A stretch of DNA of 64,000 bases from NCBI GenBank assembly GCA_907163375.1, contig CAJQUW010011289.1:1-64000 (forward strand), given 5' to 3'. Both the position numbers and the translations under genes were made by a program. Of the stretch, positions 32,550-41,344 are shown in pieces. The DNA comes from Prostheceraeus crozeri. Lineage: Eukaryota > Platyhelminthes > Polycladida > Euryleptidae. The number at the start of each line of letters is the position of its first letter. The stretch's first letter is position 1. Below the pieces are notes generated by a model. That model was not told where the DNA came from. It searched no databases and saw only the letters and a program-made list of their open reading frames with translations.

Positions 32550-34100
32550 ATGGAAAAATTTTATTGCAACTTATGTAAAAAAAAGTTGCAAACAAAAAGA
32601 AGTTATCAATCTCATCTACAAAGTAAAATGCATTTACAAAATGTAGAACGAGTTGATGAAGGAAATATATTAAAATTAAATAGTTATAAAAACTATATAG
32701 AAACATTACCTACTGATATAAAAGTTAAAAAAATATTTTATGATTATTCACATTCGGAATATAAAAAAGTTTTTAATAGTGAAGATGAACATGTGCCAGA
32801 TGAAAGATATTTATTTAGCGATACTGATGAATTTAACGAAATAGATGAATTTGATGAAGCTGAACGAACCGATGAAGCCTTAAAAACAGAAGGTTCTAGG
32901 GCCTCGCCCGTAACAGATATAATATATTTATTTAATCAGTCTTTTGAATATAATGAAACCGATAAAACTTTTTCTGATATTCTAACCAACTTTTATAATA
33001 TATTTAAGAAATCTTTCAAATGTTATATGAATGTAGAAGTACTTTATACAAAAAATGGACCTGATGGAATTCCTGAAGAAATAATACAAGGACATTTTAC
33101 AAATTCACAAGAAATTCATAATGTAAATGATATACAACCCATATTTGAATCGATGATACTTAAATTAGAAAATTGTATAATTGAAGCCCAGTTACGTGAA
33201 TCTGGTTGGAGATTTGTTAAAATACTATCTAAGAAAATAGTAATTGATAAATATAAAAATAATACTGGTGGTAGTTATGTTCCTTTGCCTTTCAGTTCAC
33301 CACAATTAATCAACATAAAAAATGAAGATGATTATTGTTTTCTGTGGAGTATTATAGCACATTTACATCCTGCAAAATATCATAAAGAAAGACTAAGTCA
33401 TTACAATAAAAAAGAATACATAAATGAATTTGATCTCTCTGATGGCTTAGATGAATTTCCATATGATTATAATAGGTTAAAAAAGCTTCATAAAAAGAAT
33501 AAAAATTTAATAGAAGTAAATGTTTTTGAATTAAATGTGAATTATGTTTCTATTGGTAAAATTACTCCACTTTACTCAGATTCAAAAAAATTTTATTTGA
33601 ATAATAAAAATTTATGCCAATCAGAAATAGTATATAATGATAGAGGAAATTACATGCATCATAATATTTTTTACCAAGGAAATATAATATGTACTGAAAA
33701 ATTTGAACTTGTTAAAACACTAACACCAATAATGATTAATCATAATAATTATAAAGGACGTGCTGATGATTATAATTACAAATATTCATCTTTATCTTCA
33801 GAATACCAACAAAAATTAGAAAATTTAAATGAAAGTTTACAAAAATGTAAAATAGATTATCAACAACAAACAAAAATGTTACTACAAGAATATCACCATA
33901 AATATCAAAATAAGATAGAAACAATTCAAAAATTAAATGAAGAAAATAATAAAGAATTAAATAATGAAGAAAATAAAGAATTAAATGAATGTTTAAAAAA
34001 ATGTCTACAACAATATAAAGAACAATATGATAAAGAATATATTTATCAGCTACAAATATTAAATCAAAATTATCATCAAAATACATTTAATATTACATAA
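32550..34100 (+). CDS. polymerase-associated amino-terminal module
   Basis: This 516-residue frame starts with a U1-like C2H2 finger (FYCNLCKKKL...H...H, residues 4-28). Its middle (about 245-310) matches the block that precedes the exonuclease domain in Polinton polymerases: a LPFSSPQLINIKN stretch, then DDYCFLWSIIAHLHP. The carboxyl third is a glutamine-rich coiled coil. Residues 112-118 (GSRASP) come from a GC-rich palindromic repeat. It stands directly before the polymerase frame and is best seen as part of the polymerase region of the element. Confidence 0.65.
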   Translation: MEKFYCNLCKKKLQTKRSYQSHLQSKMHLQNVERVDEGNILKLNSYKNYIETLPTDIKVKKIFYDYSHSEYKKVFNSEDEHVPDERYLFSDTDEFNEIDEFDEAERTDEALKTEGSRASPVTDIIYLFNQSFEYNETDKTFSDILTNFYNIFKKSFKCYMNVEVLYTKNGPDGIPEEIIQGHFTNSQEIHNVNDIQPIFESMILKLENCIIEAQLRESGWRFVKILSKKIVIDKYKNNTGGSYVPLPFSSPQLINIKNEDDYCFLWSIIAHLHPAKYHKERLSHYNKKEYINEFDLSDGLDEFPYDYNRLKKLHKKNKNLIEVNVFELNVNYVSIGKITPLYSDSKKFYLNNKNLCQSEIVYNDRGNYMHHNIFYQGNIICTEKFELVKTLTPIMINHNNYKGRADDYNYKYSSLSSEYQQKLENLNESLQKCKIDYQQQTKMLLQEYHHKYQNKIETIQKLNEENNKELNNEENKELNECLKKCLQQYKEQYDKEYIYQLQILNQNYHQNTFNIT

Positions 34101-34205
34101 GAAATTAATGAAACGCATGAAATATATCAAGATAAATTTGAAAAACTAGAACAGTCAAAACAACCAGCACAAGCGAATATATTATATTATCAGGGACATT
34201 TTATA

Positions 34206-37121
34206 TTGTGTAAAGATGTTTCTATATTTACAAAAACTTCAGATAATAAAAATTTTCCTTGTCTTCAATGTATGACAAGTTTTAGAACTTTAGAAGAAAT
34301 GAATAGACATTTGGAAAATTGTCAACAAAACGAAGCAGTTCAAAATACTTTTCCTAAAGATGATTATTTAGAATATAATAAATGGTATTTTAAAAATAAA
34401 GTACCCTTTACTATTTATTGTGATTTTGAAGCATATAATGTTAATATGACACAAAATCAAACGGAAAGTTCCAGGGCTTCACCCGATTCTGAAAATTATA
34501 ATTCTGAAAATTATAATTCTGAAAATTATAATTCTGAAAATTATAATTCTGAAAAAAGTGCGAATGAAAGAAGTGCACCTGAAAAAAGTTCAACTGAACA
34601 AAGTAAAGAAAAATATTTATTTGAACAAAAACCATTATGTTGGGGAATGTACATTCATTCGAATTATCCTGAATTATTTAAATCAGAATATTTACAATAC
34701 TATGGTGAAGACAGTTCAGAAATGTTTACAAAGAAAGTAGAAGAATTACAAGGACTTTTTTCACAATTGCTTGAAACAAATAAACCAATGATACCATTAA
34801 CGGATGAAGAAAGAAAAGAATTTTATGATGAAATAAATTGTTATTACTGTGGAAAATGTTTTATAAATAAATATAAAACTGGCAGAGGTAGATATATTGA
34901 TAAAGTAAAAGATCATGATCATCTAAATGGATTATATAGAGGTGCAGCGCATAATTCTTGTAATCTTAATGCTAACAAATTTAAATATAACTTTGTTCCT
35001 TTATATTTCTATAATGGTTCTAAATATGATTTCCATCTAGTAATGAAAGATTTATTTTCATCTGAAAAATTACATCAACAAAAAATAAATGTACTATGTA
35101 AACAAGAAGAAGAATATTTTTCAATGCAATTAGGTTGTATTAGAATTTTAGATGCATTTAGATTTTTTACTCCTTATTCATTAGATGTTATGGGAAAAAC
35201 TTTGAAACCTGAACAATGTAAAATATTAAATAAATATAATTTAAAACCTTTAAAAGGAATATTTCCGTATGAGTATATAGCCTGCGGCTCACAGTCGAAG
35301 ACTGATATAACTGGAGATAAAACCTGTGGTTCACAGTCGAAGACTGATTTTAATTCTGTGAATAAAATTATGGAAGAAAAACAACTTCCTCCAATAAATA
35401 AATTTAAATCAACATTAAAACAATCACAATTATCTGAAGAAGATTATGCAGAAGCTGAAAAAAATTGGAGAGAGTTAAATTGTAAAACAATGTATGATTA
35501 TACAATGAAATATCTACAGATAGATGTATTAATACTAGCTGATCTTTTTGAAAACTTTCGTGATATGTGTTTAGAATATTACGGAATAGATCCATGTTAT
35601 TGTTATTCTACACCAGGTTTAACATGGTTAGCAGGATTAAAACATACAAATGTTAAACTTAAACATTATAAAGAAAATACATATGATAAATTATTATTTT
35701 TTGAATCTGGAATTAGAGGTGGAGTTTCATCAGTTTTAGGTAATAGATATGTTAAATGTTATAATAAGAAAGTAAATCCACAAGAATATGGAATAATGAA
35801 ACCTTTATCTCCAGAAGAAAAAGAAAAGATATTAGAAATTTTTCGAACGAAACGAGAAGGAGTAGAACGTGAAAAAGCAATTGATGAATTCATGCGAGAA
35901 AACTATTTGTTATATTATGATTTTAATAGCTTATATTCTTCTTGCATGATACAAGAATTACCAACAGGTGAGATGACATGGTGTAATAATCTTGATTATC
36001 AAAAAACATATGATGGAAATCGTAATTCTGGTTATATATATGAAGTTGATTTAGTATACCCTGATTATATAAAAGATGCAACAAAATATTATCCTTTCTG
36101 TCCAGAAAACAAAATTCCCAATATAGAAGATTTTTCGGATTATCAAAAATCTTTAATTCCTAAGAAATATAGGCCAACAAAAAAACTTATGTTAACACAA
36201 AGCAATAAAGGAAAGTATGTTGTTGAAGGAAGAATGCTAGATTGGTATTTAGATCATGGAATGATTCTCACAAAAATTCACCGGAAACTAGTGTATAAAA
36301 AATCTAAATGGTTAAAAGATTATATTGAGTTCAATATTGAAAAACGCAAAATATCTAAAAGAAATAAAGATGATTTTGGAAACGTGTTCTTCAAATTAAT
36401 GAATAATGCATTTTATGGTAAGACTTTAGAAAATGTGCGTAATAGACAAAATATTGAAATAGTTTATGATAAAGATAGGTTTCAAAATTTAACAAGGAAA
36501 CCTACATATAAAAGAACTACTAGATTTAGTGATGAACTATGTGCTGTACATCTAAGAAGAAGCATTGTAAAACATGATAAGTTTAATTTTATAGGTTTCA
36601 CTATATTAGAATTAGCTAAACTATTTATGTATAGATTTATATATGATTATTTAGCGCCTGCTTATGGCAAAAACTATAAATTACACTTTACAGATACCGA
36701 TTCTGTTTTCTTAGAATTAACAATACCGTATAATTCTACACTTGATGAAGAAATAGATAAAATAAAAGATATCATTCATCCTTCTGATTTATGTAAAGTA
36801 AAAGATGAACTAGAAGGAAATGAAGATTTCATAACAGAAGCTATATTTTTAAAATCTAAATGTTACTGTTATAATACAACTAATAATATTAAAACACATA
36901 AAACATTAAAAGGAATTTCAAAGGCATCAGTGGCTAATCAAATAACATTTCAAGATTATAAAAATGCATTATTTAATACTGAAATAAAAACAGCATGTAA
37001 TTATAGACTTAATTCAAAAAAACATAAAATGTATTTAAAAGAAGAACATAAATTAGCATTAGATCCATTTGATGATAAAAGAAAAATTTTACCTGATGGA
37101 ATAACTACTTTACCTTTTTAA
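34206..37121 (+). CDS. protein-primed family B DNA polymerase
   Basis: This 971-residue frame begins with a Cys/His finger (CLQCMTSF...H...C). The 3'-5' exonuclease motifs are IYCDFEAYN (about 70), NGSKYDFHLV (about 270) and YLQIDVLILADLF. Inserted between the first two is an HNH/endonuclease VII-like zinc module (CYYCGKCF, then KDHDHLNGLYRGAAHNSCN, about 211-255), as known in Polinton polymerases. Polymerase motifs follow: YYDFNSLYSS (about 571), NNAFYGKT (about 730) and TDTDS (about 829). It copies the linear element from its ends with a protein primer. A SRASP insert lies near residue 90, next to four repeats of SENYN. Confidence 0.95.
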   Translation: MCKDVSIFTKTSDNKNFPCLQCMTSFRTLEEMNRHLENCQQNEAVQNTFPKDDYLEYNKWYFKNKVPFTIYCDFEAYNVNMTQNQTESSRASPDSENYNSENYNSENYNSENYNSEKSANERSAPEKSSTEQSKEKYLFEQKPLCWGMYIHSNYPELFKSEYLQYYGEDSSEMFTKKVEELQGLFSQLLETNKPMIPLTDEERKEFYDEINCYYCGKCFINKYKTGRGRYIDKVKDHDHLNGLYRGAAHNSCNLNANKFKYNFVPLYFYNGSKYDFHLVMKDLFSSEKLHQQKINVLCKQEEEYFSMQLGCIRILDAFRFFTPYSLDVMGKTLKPEQCKILNKYNLKPLKGIFPYEYIACGSQSKTDITGDKTCGSQSKTDFNSVNKIMEEKQLPPINKFKSTLKQSQLSEEDYAEAEKNWRELNCKTMYDYTMKYLQIDVLILADLFENFRDMCLEYYGIDPCYCYSTPGLTWLAGLKHTNVKLKHYKENTYDKLLFFESGIRGGVSSVLGNRYVKCYNKKVNPQEYGIMKPLSPEEKEKILEIFRTKREGVEREKAIDEFMRENYLLYYDFNSLYSSCMIQELPTGEMTWCNNLDYQKTYDGNRNSGYIYEVDLVYPDYIKDATKYYPFCPENKIPNIEDFSDYQKSLIPKKYRPTKKLMLTQSNKGKYVVEGRMLDWYLDHGMILTKIHRKLVYKKSKWLKDYIEFNIEKRKISKRNKDDFGNVFFKLMNNAFYGKTLENVRNRQNIEIVYDKDRFQNLTRKPTYKRTTRFSDELCAVHLRRSIVKHDKFNFIGFTILELAKLFMYRFIYDYLAPAYGKNYKLHFTDTDSVFLELTIPYNSTLDEEIDKIKDIIHPSDLCKVKDELEGNEDFITEAIFLKSKCYCYNTTNNIKTHKTLKGISKASVANQITFQDYKNALFNTEIKTACNYRLNSKKHKMYLKEEHKLALDPFDDKRKILPDGITTLPF

Positions 37122-37232
37122 TTTTCTAATTTCTATTTTCTAAATATAACAATATAACAATATAAAAATATAAAATATTATAAAAATAAAATATTATAAA
37201 ATAAAATAATAATAAAAAATTATCATATAAAA
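37122..37232. other. A/T-only intergenic region
   Basis: Repeats of ATATAAAATATTATAAAATA type lie here, ending in ATATAAAAATG at the next start. Confidence 0.5.
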
Positions 37233-38054
37233 ATGGATAAAGTTAGAGCTGATAATTTTAAAAGAATAAAACAATTAGACGAATTAATAAAACAAAGAAA
37301 TATTATGAAAGAAAATCATCTTCAACATAGAATGACAAAAGCTGGTATTCAATCTGATATGTTTGATAAATTAAAATTAACTGAAGAAGTAAAAACTGAT
37401 TATGAAAAAACTGTCGAACCATTTAAAACTCTTGAAAAGGAACTTAATGAAAAACGTGTTGATATAGCGGATCCTGTACTTAAAACACTATTAGAAGACT
37501 ATGGTTTATTAGAGGCAAACATAGATAAAAAATTACCAAAATCTATGTTATTCGAACATTCTACTTTCTTTTTAGATAAAAAATTATTTGCAAGATTTTA
37601 TCTTGGTGGTAAAGAAATATTTCCACAACCTTTACGAGGATTAATTTTTACGCCAGATAAAAAACCTATTAGTTTAGATAGAAATTTTGTTGATCTTTTA
37701 AGAGGAGCAGATTTAAAAAATTATGCTGTAGAAGATCTAATAAAATATAAAACTATATTAGATAGAGTAGGTGTAGTAAAATCTCTAAGACGTTATAAAC
37801 AATTAGAAAATTTATTATCAACGGGAGTTAAAGTAGGGAAAGGTTTATCTGAAAAACAGAAAACAGAAACAACTGTATTTTTACCAGATGATCCACAAGA
37901 ATTACTAAATAGATTAAATATTTTAATATCGGCAATAAAAGAAGGACATAATTCTAGTTTTAATGAAATTCATGCTATATTGAAAAGACTGTTAGAAAAG
38001 AAGATTCTAAATGAAGAGGATTATAAAAGTGTATCTGAAATATGTTGTTTCTAA
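37233..38054 (+). CDS. Polinton protein of unknown function (273 aa)
   Basis: The protein starts MDKVRADNFKRIKQLDEL, nearly the same as the 62-residue protein at 28289-28477. It then has a charged helical segment and a more ordered part (about 100-185, with PQPLRGLIFTPDKKP). The tail ends in NEIHAILKRLLEKKILNEEDY, a helical hairpin. It lies between polymerase and penton genes, so a virion or packaging role is plausible. I do not recognise a named family. Confidence 0.6.
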   Translation: MDKVRADNFKRIKQLDELIKQRNIMKENHLQHRMTKAGIQSDMFDKLKLTEEVKTDYEKTVEPFKTLEKELNEKRVDIADPVLKTLLEDYGLLEANIDKKLPKSMLFEHSTFFLDKKLFARFYLGGKEIFPQPLRGLIFTPDKKPISLDRNFVDLLRGADLKNYAVEDLIKYKTILDRVGVVKSLRRYKQLENLLSTGVKVGKGLSEKQKTETTVFLPDDPQELLNRLNILISAIKEGHNSSFNEIHAILKRLLEKKILNEEDYKSVSEICCF

Positions 38055-38094
38055 TTTTTTATAAAAAATATTTATTTAATTTTTTAGTTTAAAA

Positions 38095-38883
38095 ATGTGT
38101 TCAGCAGATTTAGACAAAATTAATAATCATTTACAAAATTTAACAGAGATTTTGGGTTCATCAAAATTTAGTACGACGTTAAAAATTATAACAACTACTT
38201 CATCACACACTTGTAATTTAGAACCCATTCTACATTTGGAACAAAATAAAAATTATCAAATTGCATTGACTAGTTTCTCCACATTTAACACTATTCAAAA
38301 CGTTATCAAAGATGTGAATGATCAATTTAGATATTCTACTGATAAAGGCAAAACATGGAAAATATTAACTTTTCTTCCTGGTTCTTACGAAGTTGAAACA
38401 ATATCAAATGAAATTAAGAGACATTTAGGTATACCATTTAAAGATAAGAAACAATTACATTTTGCAGTTGAACCGGCAGTTAATAAATTTTCTCTTACTT
38501 TAGACGAAAATCATCAAGTTGATTTTAATCATGATAGATCATTGTCAAAGCTATTAGGATTTAATAAACAAACTTACAGTCAAGGTTATCATTTAGGTGA
38601 GAAGATTCCAAAAATAACTGAAATAAATTCAATTGTTGTACATTGTGACATTATTGAAGGAGGATATATAAATGGTAAATTATCAAATTTAATATTCAGT
38701 TTTCCAGCTTTTACTGTACCCATTGGTTATAGATTAAATGTATTTCCACAAACATTAATATATTTTCCTATTACAAGAAAAACTATTAACAACATTAACA
38801 TTAAAATCACTGATGAAAAAGGACAAGAAATAAATTTTGGAGGTGAAGAGATTATGATAGATCTTTTGGTACGGGAGGTATAA
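38095..38883 (+). CDS. minor capsid (penton) protein, single jelly roll
   Basis: This 262-residue protein matches the Polinton penton pattern: an early NYQIALTSFSTFNTIQNV segment, then an IIEGGYINGKLSN block. It ends with PIGYRLNVFPQTLIYFP and EINFGGEEIMIDLLV. Such proteins form five-fold vertices of the capsid. It lies just before the packaging ATPase, an order common in Polintons. The stop codon lies in the loop of a GC-rich hairpin. Confidence 0.8.
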   Translation: MCSADLDKINNHLQNLTEILGSSKFSTTLKIITTTSSHTCNLEPILHLEQNKNYQIALTSFSTFNTIQNVIKDVNDQFRYSTDKGKTWKILTFLPGSYEVETISNEIKRHLGIPFKDKKQLHFAVEPAVNKFSLTLDENHQVDFNHDRSLSKLLGFNKQTYSQGYHLGEKIPKITEINSIVVHCDIIEGGYINGKLSNLIFSFPAFTVPIGYRLNVFPQTLIYFPITRKTINNINIKITDEKGQEINFGGEEIMIDLLVREV

Positions 38884-38891
38884 ACTCCCGT
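38871..38891. terminator. GC-rich hairpin over the penton stop codon
   Basis: ACGGGAG (38871-38877) pairs perfectly with CTCCCGT (38885-38891) around a 7-base loop containing the TAA stop. A second GAGGTATAAAC follows. It could help 3' end formation, but this is inference. Confidence 0.5.
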
Positions 38892-39042
38892 TCGAGAGGT
38901 ATAAACTTTTACGCTACAATAGAGAAGTTTAATTTTTTTATCATTTTTCATTATTAATCTTATTAATCTTATTATTAGAAACAAAAAAATAAACTTAAAT
39001 TAAAATTTTTATTTTTTTGTTTTTAAAAACACTAATTCAATA

Positions 39043-39831
39043 ATGGATGAATTTATTACTTTAAAAATGAATGAAATGACTTTAAATAAAAAAAAACTTA
39101 AATTTAATCATCATCCAAATTTATCTAATAAAGTTTTGTCAGTTATTTGTGGAAGATCAGGATGTGGAAAAACATATCTATTATTTAAAATTTTAACGAC
39201 TCCAAATTTTTTGGATTATAACAATCTTATAATTTATACAACAACGGCAGAACAACCCGTCTATCAATTTTTAAAATATGGATTTGAAAATAATCTTACA
39301 AAAACAGCAATTGCTTCTCTATTCGAAGAATACGAAAAATCTGAATATGGAGAAGAAATAAATTTGTGGTGTGAAGAAGCAGCAAAAAATAAACAATTAG
39401 TTGAATCCAATAAAAATAAGCATATAAAAATACAATTAATAGATGATAGTGGTAATATGCAAGATCCTAGTAAACTAGATAAAACAATGAAACATTGTGT
39501 AATTTTTGATGATTGTGTTAATGACAGAAATCAGTCAGTTCAAAGAAATTATTTCACAAGAGGTAGACATAATAACTGTAGTGTATTTTATTTGACACAA
39601 AGTATGTATTCATTAGATGGAAGTGTTATTAGAAAGAATGCAAATATATTTATACTATTTGAAATAAATGCAAGAAACTTAAGTGATTTGTTAAGAGATT
39701 TATGTATAAGAGATAAAGATGAATTTAAACAATCGTGTAATAATGCTTGGTCAAAAGATTATGGATTTATCACAATTAATATTGATAAAAAAATTCATGA
39801 AAGAGTTATCGAACAATTGTTTACCGAGTAA
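39043..39831 (+). CDS. genome-packaging ATPase (A32/FtsK-HerA type)
   Basis: The 262-residue protein has a Walker A motif GRSGCGKT at residues 37-44 and Walker B HCVIFDDCV near 147. A GRHNNCSVFYLTQS segment (sensor-like) follows, and then an ARNLSDLLRDL helix. This is the compact packaging motor of Polintons, which pumps the element's DNA into capsids. It lies beside the penton gene. The start follows AATTCAATA rather than the usual A-run leader. Confidence 0.9.
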   Translation: MDEFITLKMNEMTLNKKKLKFNHHPNLSNKVLSVICGRSGCGKTYLLFKILTTPNFLDYNNLIIYTTTAEQPVYQFLKYGFENNLTKTAIASLFEEYEKSEYGEEINLWCEEAAKNKQLVESNKNKHIKIQLIDDSGNMQDPSKLDKTMKHCVIFDDCVNDRNQSVQRNYFTRGRHNNCSVFYLTQSMYSLDGSVIRKNANIFILFEINARNLSDLLRDLCIRDKDEFKQSCNNAWSKDYGFITINIDKKIHERVIEQLFTE

Positions 39832-39997
39832 TAAAAATATACAAATATAATGTTTTAATATTTTATTTTTTATTATCAGCTTTAATTTTATCTATTTTTT
39901 TAAAATATAATATTTGAATTTTGTGGTAACATTGGTATACAGCAAAAACATTTTACTGAACAAATTATTTTTTTATTGCTTTGTTGTTTGTAATCTT

Positions 39998-40080
39998 TTC
40001 GTTTAAAGTTTTCACGTTTAAAGTTTTCACGTTTAAAATTTTCACGTTTAAAATTTTCTCGTTTAAAATTTTCTCGTATT
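39998..40080. repeat. five 16-bp tandem units
   Basis: CGTTTAAAGTTTTCAC and close variants are repeated five times just beyond the end of the leftward membrane-protein gene. Confidence 0.85.
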
Positions 40081-40738
40081 AAGTTTTGTTTAATAAAGTT
40101 TTGTCTAATAAAGTTTTTAGCTCTTCTAAAAAAATCTTATCATTTTCTTCATTAAAAATTTTATCATCAATAAAAGTTTTACCATCACTAGAAATTTTAC
40201 CATCCTTTTTATTTTTATCATTAACTTTTTCTGTCTGTGATTGAAATGATATTTGATTTACTTCATTAGCTATTTGATCAAATTTTTCAATCTCATCTAA
40301 CGTAATAACATTATCATCACATACTCTTTGAAAGTAGTAATGTAGTTTATCATATACTTCTTTAATATGTAAATGCTTAGTTTTTAATGATTTTCGTTTC
40401 TTAGTTATTAAAGATTTATCTAACATTGTAACAAGTGAAGTTGCAAAAACACCCATACCTGTTAAAGCTGTAGCAACTACTGGAATTACTAAAACACCTG
40501 AAGATATAACAATTGTTAAAGCACCTAAACTTATTGTTAAGAATATGCCAATTCCTTGTGTTACATTCTTAACTTTAGACCATCTCTTTCTTAATTTATT
40601 ATAATGTTCTAATCTAAGTAATAATTGCGATTCCTTATCTTTCATATAACGTACTCTATCTTTGTGTTTTGTAATATCCATTTCATATGATAATGAAGGA
40701 TATATTCTTGCGGTTTCATCCACTTTTGTTTCTTCCAT
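40079..40738 (-). CDS. two-helix membrane protein (219 aa), unknown role
   Basis: It has a charged first 60 residues, then two adjacent hydrophobic stretches at about 60-80 and 80-105 (IGIFLTISLGALTIVIS, then VLVIPVVATALTGMG). A basic loop (KKRKSLKTKH) and an acidic, repetitive tail follow. A hairpin membrane protein is expected. Membrane proteins of this shape occur in Polintons and adintoviruses, but I cannot name a family. It is read towards the centre from the right end and has a TTTAAAAATG leader. Confidence 0.55.
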   Translation of the reverse strand: MEETKVDETARIYPSLSYEMDITKHKDRVRYMKDKESQLLLRLEHYNKLRKRWSKVKNVTQGIGIFLTISLGALTIVISSGVLVIPVVATALTGMGVFATSLVTMLDKSLITKKRKSLKTKHLHIKEVYDKLHYYFQRVCDDNVITLDEIEKFDQIANEVNQISFQSQTEKVNDKNKKDGKISSDGKTFIDDKIFNEENDKIFLEELKTLLDKTLLNKT

Positions 40739-40754
40739 TTTTAAAGAAATATTT

Positions 40755-40787
40755 TTAACGGGCGAAGCCCTGAACCTTCGGTTCGCA
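40755..40787. repeat. GC-rich palindromic repeat by the right terminal repeat
   Basis: ACGGGCGAAGCCCTGAACC followed by TTCGGTTCGCAAG contains GGGCGAAGCCC and matches the dispersed family. It lies between the membrane-protein start and the terminal repeat. Confidence 0.7.
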
Positions 40788-41292
40788 AGTCACATGATAT
40801 ACTTTAAAAACCTGAAAAATGGATAAAATTCATGAATTTGAAATTCTCAACTTTTATGATTTTTTCGGTGTCCGGGTTTTCGGTGTCCTAGAACGGTCAT
40901 GATTTAAGCAATGAAAAATGTCATAATCACAAATTTGAGATACTCAACTTTTATAATTTTTGGTGTCCTGGAACGGTCATGATTTTGAGGGTGAAAATTG
41001 TAATTCTCAAATTTGAGATTTTGAAAAATTTGAAAAATTGGGTACTTTTAAAAACGACATAAATTCATGAATTTAGTCCCTTTTTCAGGTTTTTAAGACC
41101 TAAATTCATGAATTTATGTCGTTTTTAAAAGTACCATTTTTGAAAAAAATGGTACTTTTTGAATGAACCAAATTCATGAATTTAGGTCTTAAAAACCTGA
41201 AAAAGGGACTAAATTCATGAATTTATGTCGTTTTTAAAAGTACTATTTTTTTTGATTTTATGGTGTCCTGGACCGGTCTTCTTCCCATTACT
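40788..41292 (-). repeat. Polinton terminal inverted repeat, right
   Basis: About 505 bp, the reverse complement of 20963-21528 with few mismatches. It holds two of the ATCATGACCGTTC units instead of three, which explains most of the length difference. Confidence 0.93.
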
Positions 41293-41298
41293 GCTCAA
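41293..41298. repeat. Polinton target-site duplication, right
   Basis: GCTCAA directly follows the right terminal repeat and matches 20957-20962. Confidence 0.93.
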
Positions 41299-41344
41299 TC
41301 AAATCGCCATGTAAAAAAATGTGCACAATAGGACTTGAACTCAA

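Larger units (their letters stand above)
20963..41292. mobile_element. Polinton/Maverick (adintovirus-type), 20.3 kb
   Basis: The element has long terminal inverted repeats, a 6-bp target duplication and the defining Polinton gene pair: a protein-primed type B DNA polymerase and a retrovirus-like integrase. It also has an adenain-like protease, packaging ATPase, double-jelly-roll capsid protein and penton. Adenovirus-like small membrane-active proteins point to the animal adintovirus branch. Base composition is far more AT-rich than the flanks. The two inverted repeats are close to identical apart from repeat-unit number, and nearly all genes are long open frames. I therefore judge it a young, largely whole copy with perhaps one or two breaks. 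Confidence 0.95.

Noticed and set aside
33736-34086. 116-codon minus-strand frame rich in aromatic residues
   Set aside because: It is the antisense shadow of the glutamine-rich coiled coil of the 516-residue protein.
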